Assembly: GCA_030598425.1 (NCBI GenBank)
Contig: JAUVPY010000196.1
Location: 1-5,883, forward strand
DNA from: Anaerolineae bacterium
Lineage (GTDB): Bacteria > Chloroflexota > Anaerolineae > 4572-78 > NAK82
Direction: 5' to 3'
Length of the DNA stretch: 5,883 bases
In this document: in pieces, positions 5,865 through 5,883 of the stretch
How positions within the stretch are numbered: the stretch's first letter is position 1
Layout: every line of letters begins with the position of its first letter
The notes under the pieces: model-generated
The model's database searches: none
The model's input: the letters and a program-made list of their open reading frames with translations, nothing else
What the model was told of the DNA's origin: nothing
Made by a program: the position numbers and the translations under genes

Positions 5865-5883
5865 GCTCATTGTGGAAGAGGAC

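Noticed and set aside
1..5883. CRISPR array, tRNA or rRNA genes
   Set aside because: No regularly spaced direct repeats, no tRNA-like cloverleaf with a CCA-type end and no conserved rRNA blocks were seen on either strand.

Overview
The window holds three convincing genes. A zinc metallo-hydrolase of the metallo-beta-lactamase (MBL) fold lies on the minus strand (261-1103). Diverging from it is a plus-strand two-gene operon with a very large hybrid sensory histidine kinase (1313-5077) and its LuxR/NarL-type response regulator (5074-5736). The organism is a bacterium of moderately high GC. The kinase architecture (extracytoplasmic dCache, HAMP, four GAF domains in series, then a HisKA_3/HATPase_c kinase of the NarL/DesK class) is a style that is abundant in Chloroflexota such as Anaerolineae. 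That assignment is an inference from style, not from a marker gene.

Layout. Positions 1-260 carry no gene but contain a two-unit inverted repeat (31-154) past the 3' end of the MBL gene. Each unit can fold on its own, and the two copies differ by paired, structure-preserving changes, which resembles a REP/BIME doublet. The 209 bp between the MBL and kinase genes (1104-1312) contain two well-spaced sigma70-type promoters pointing outward: TTGACA-N17-TATGCT for the MBL gene and TTGTTC-N17-TATACT for the kinase. An imperfect palindrome lies exactly between their -35 boxes, and a second perfect dyad lies over the predicted kinase transcription start. Downstream of the regulator, an 80-86 bp element with 16-nt inverted ends (5730-5815) overlaps the regulator stop codon and looks like a miniature inverted-repeat element or an unusual 3' stem. 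Two overlapping small dyads follow at 5837-5864.

How the genes work together. The kinase is predicted to sense an extracytoplasmic ligand through dCache and cytoplasmic ligands through its GAF domains, autophosphorylate on His1066 and pass the phosphate to Asp57 of the regulator, which then binds DNA through its C-terminal helix-turn-helix. A 4-bp ATGA overlap couples translation of the two proteins. The shared divergent control region makes the MBL gene a plausible, unproven target or partner of the system. I saw no new multi-gene system. The least ordinary features are the repeat elements at both ends, the layout of the divergent control region, the four-cysteine GAF2 domain, and a dnaX-type slippery heptamer inside the kinase gene.
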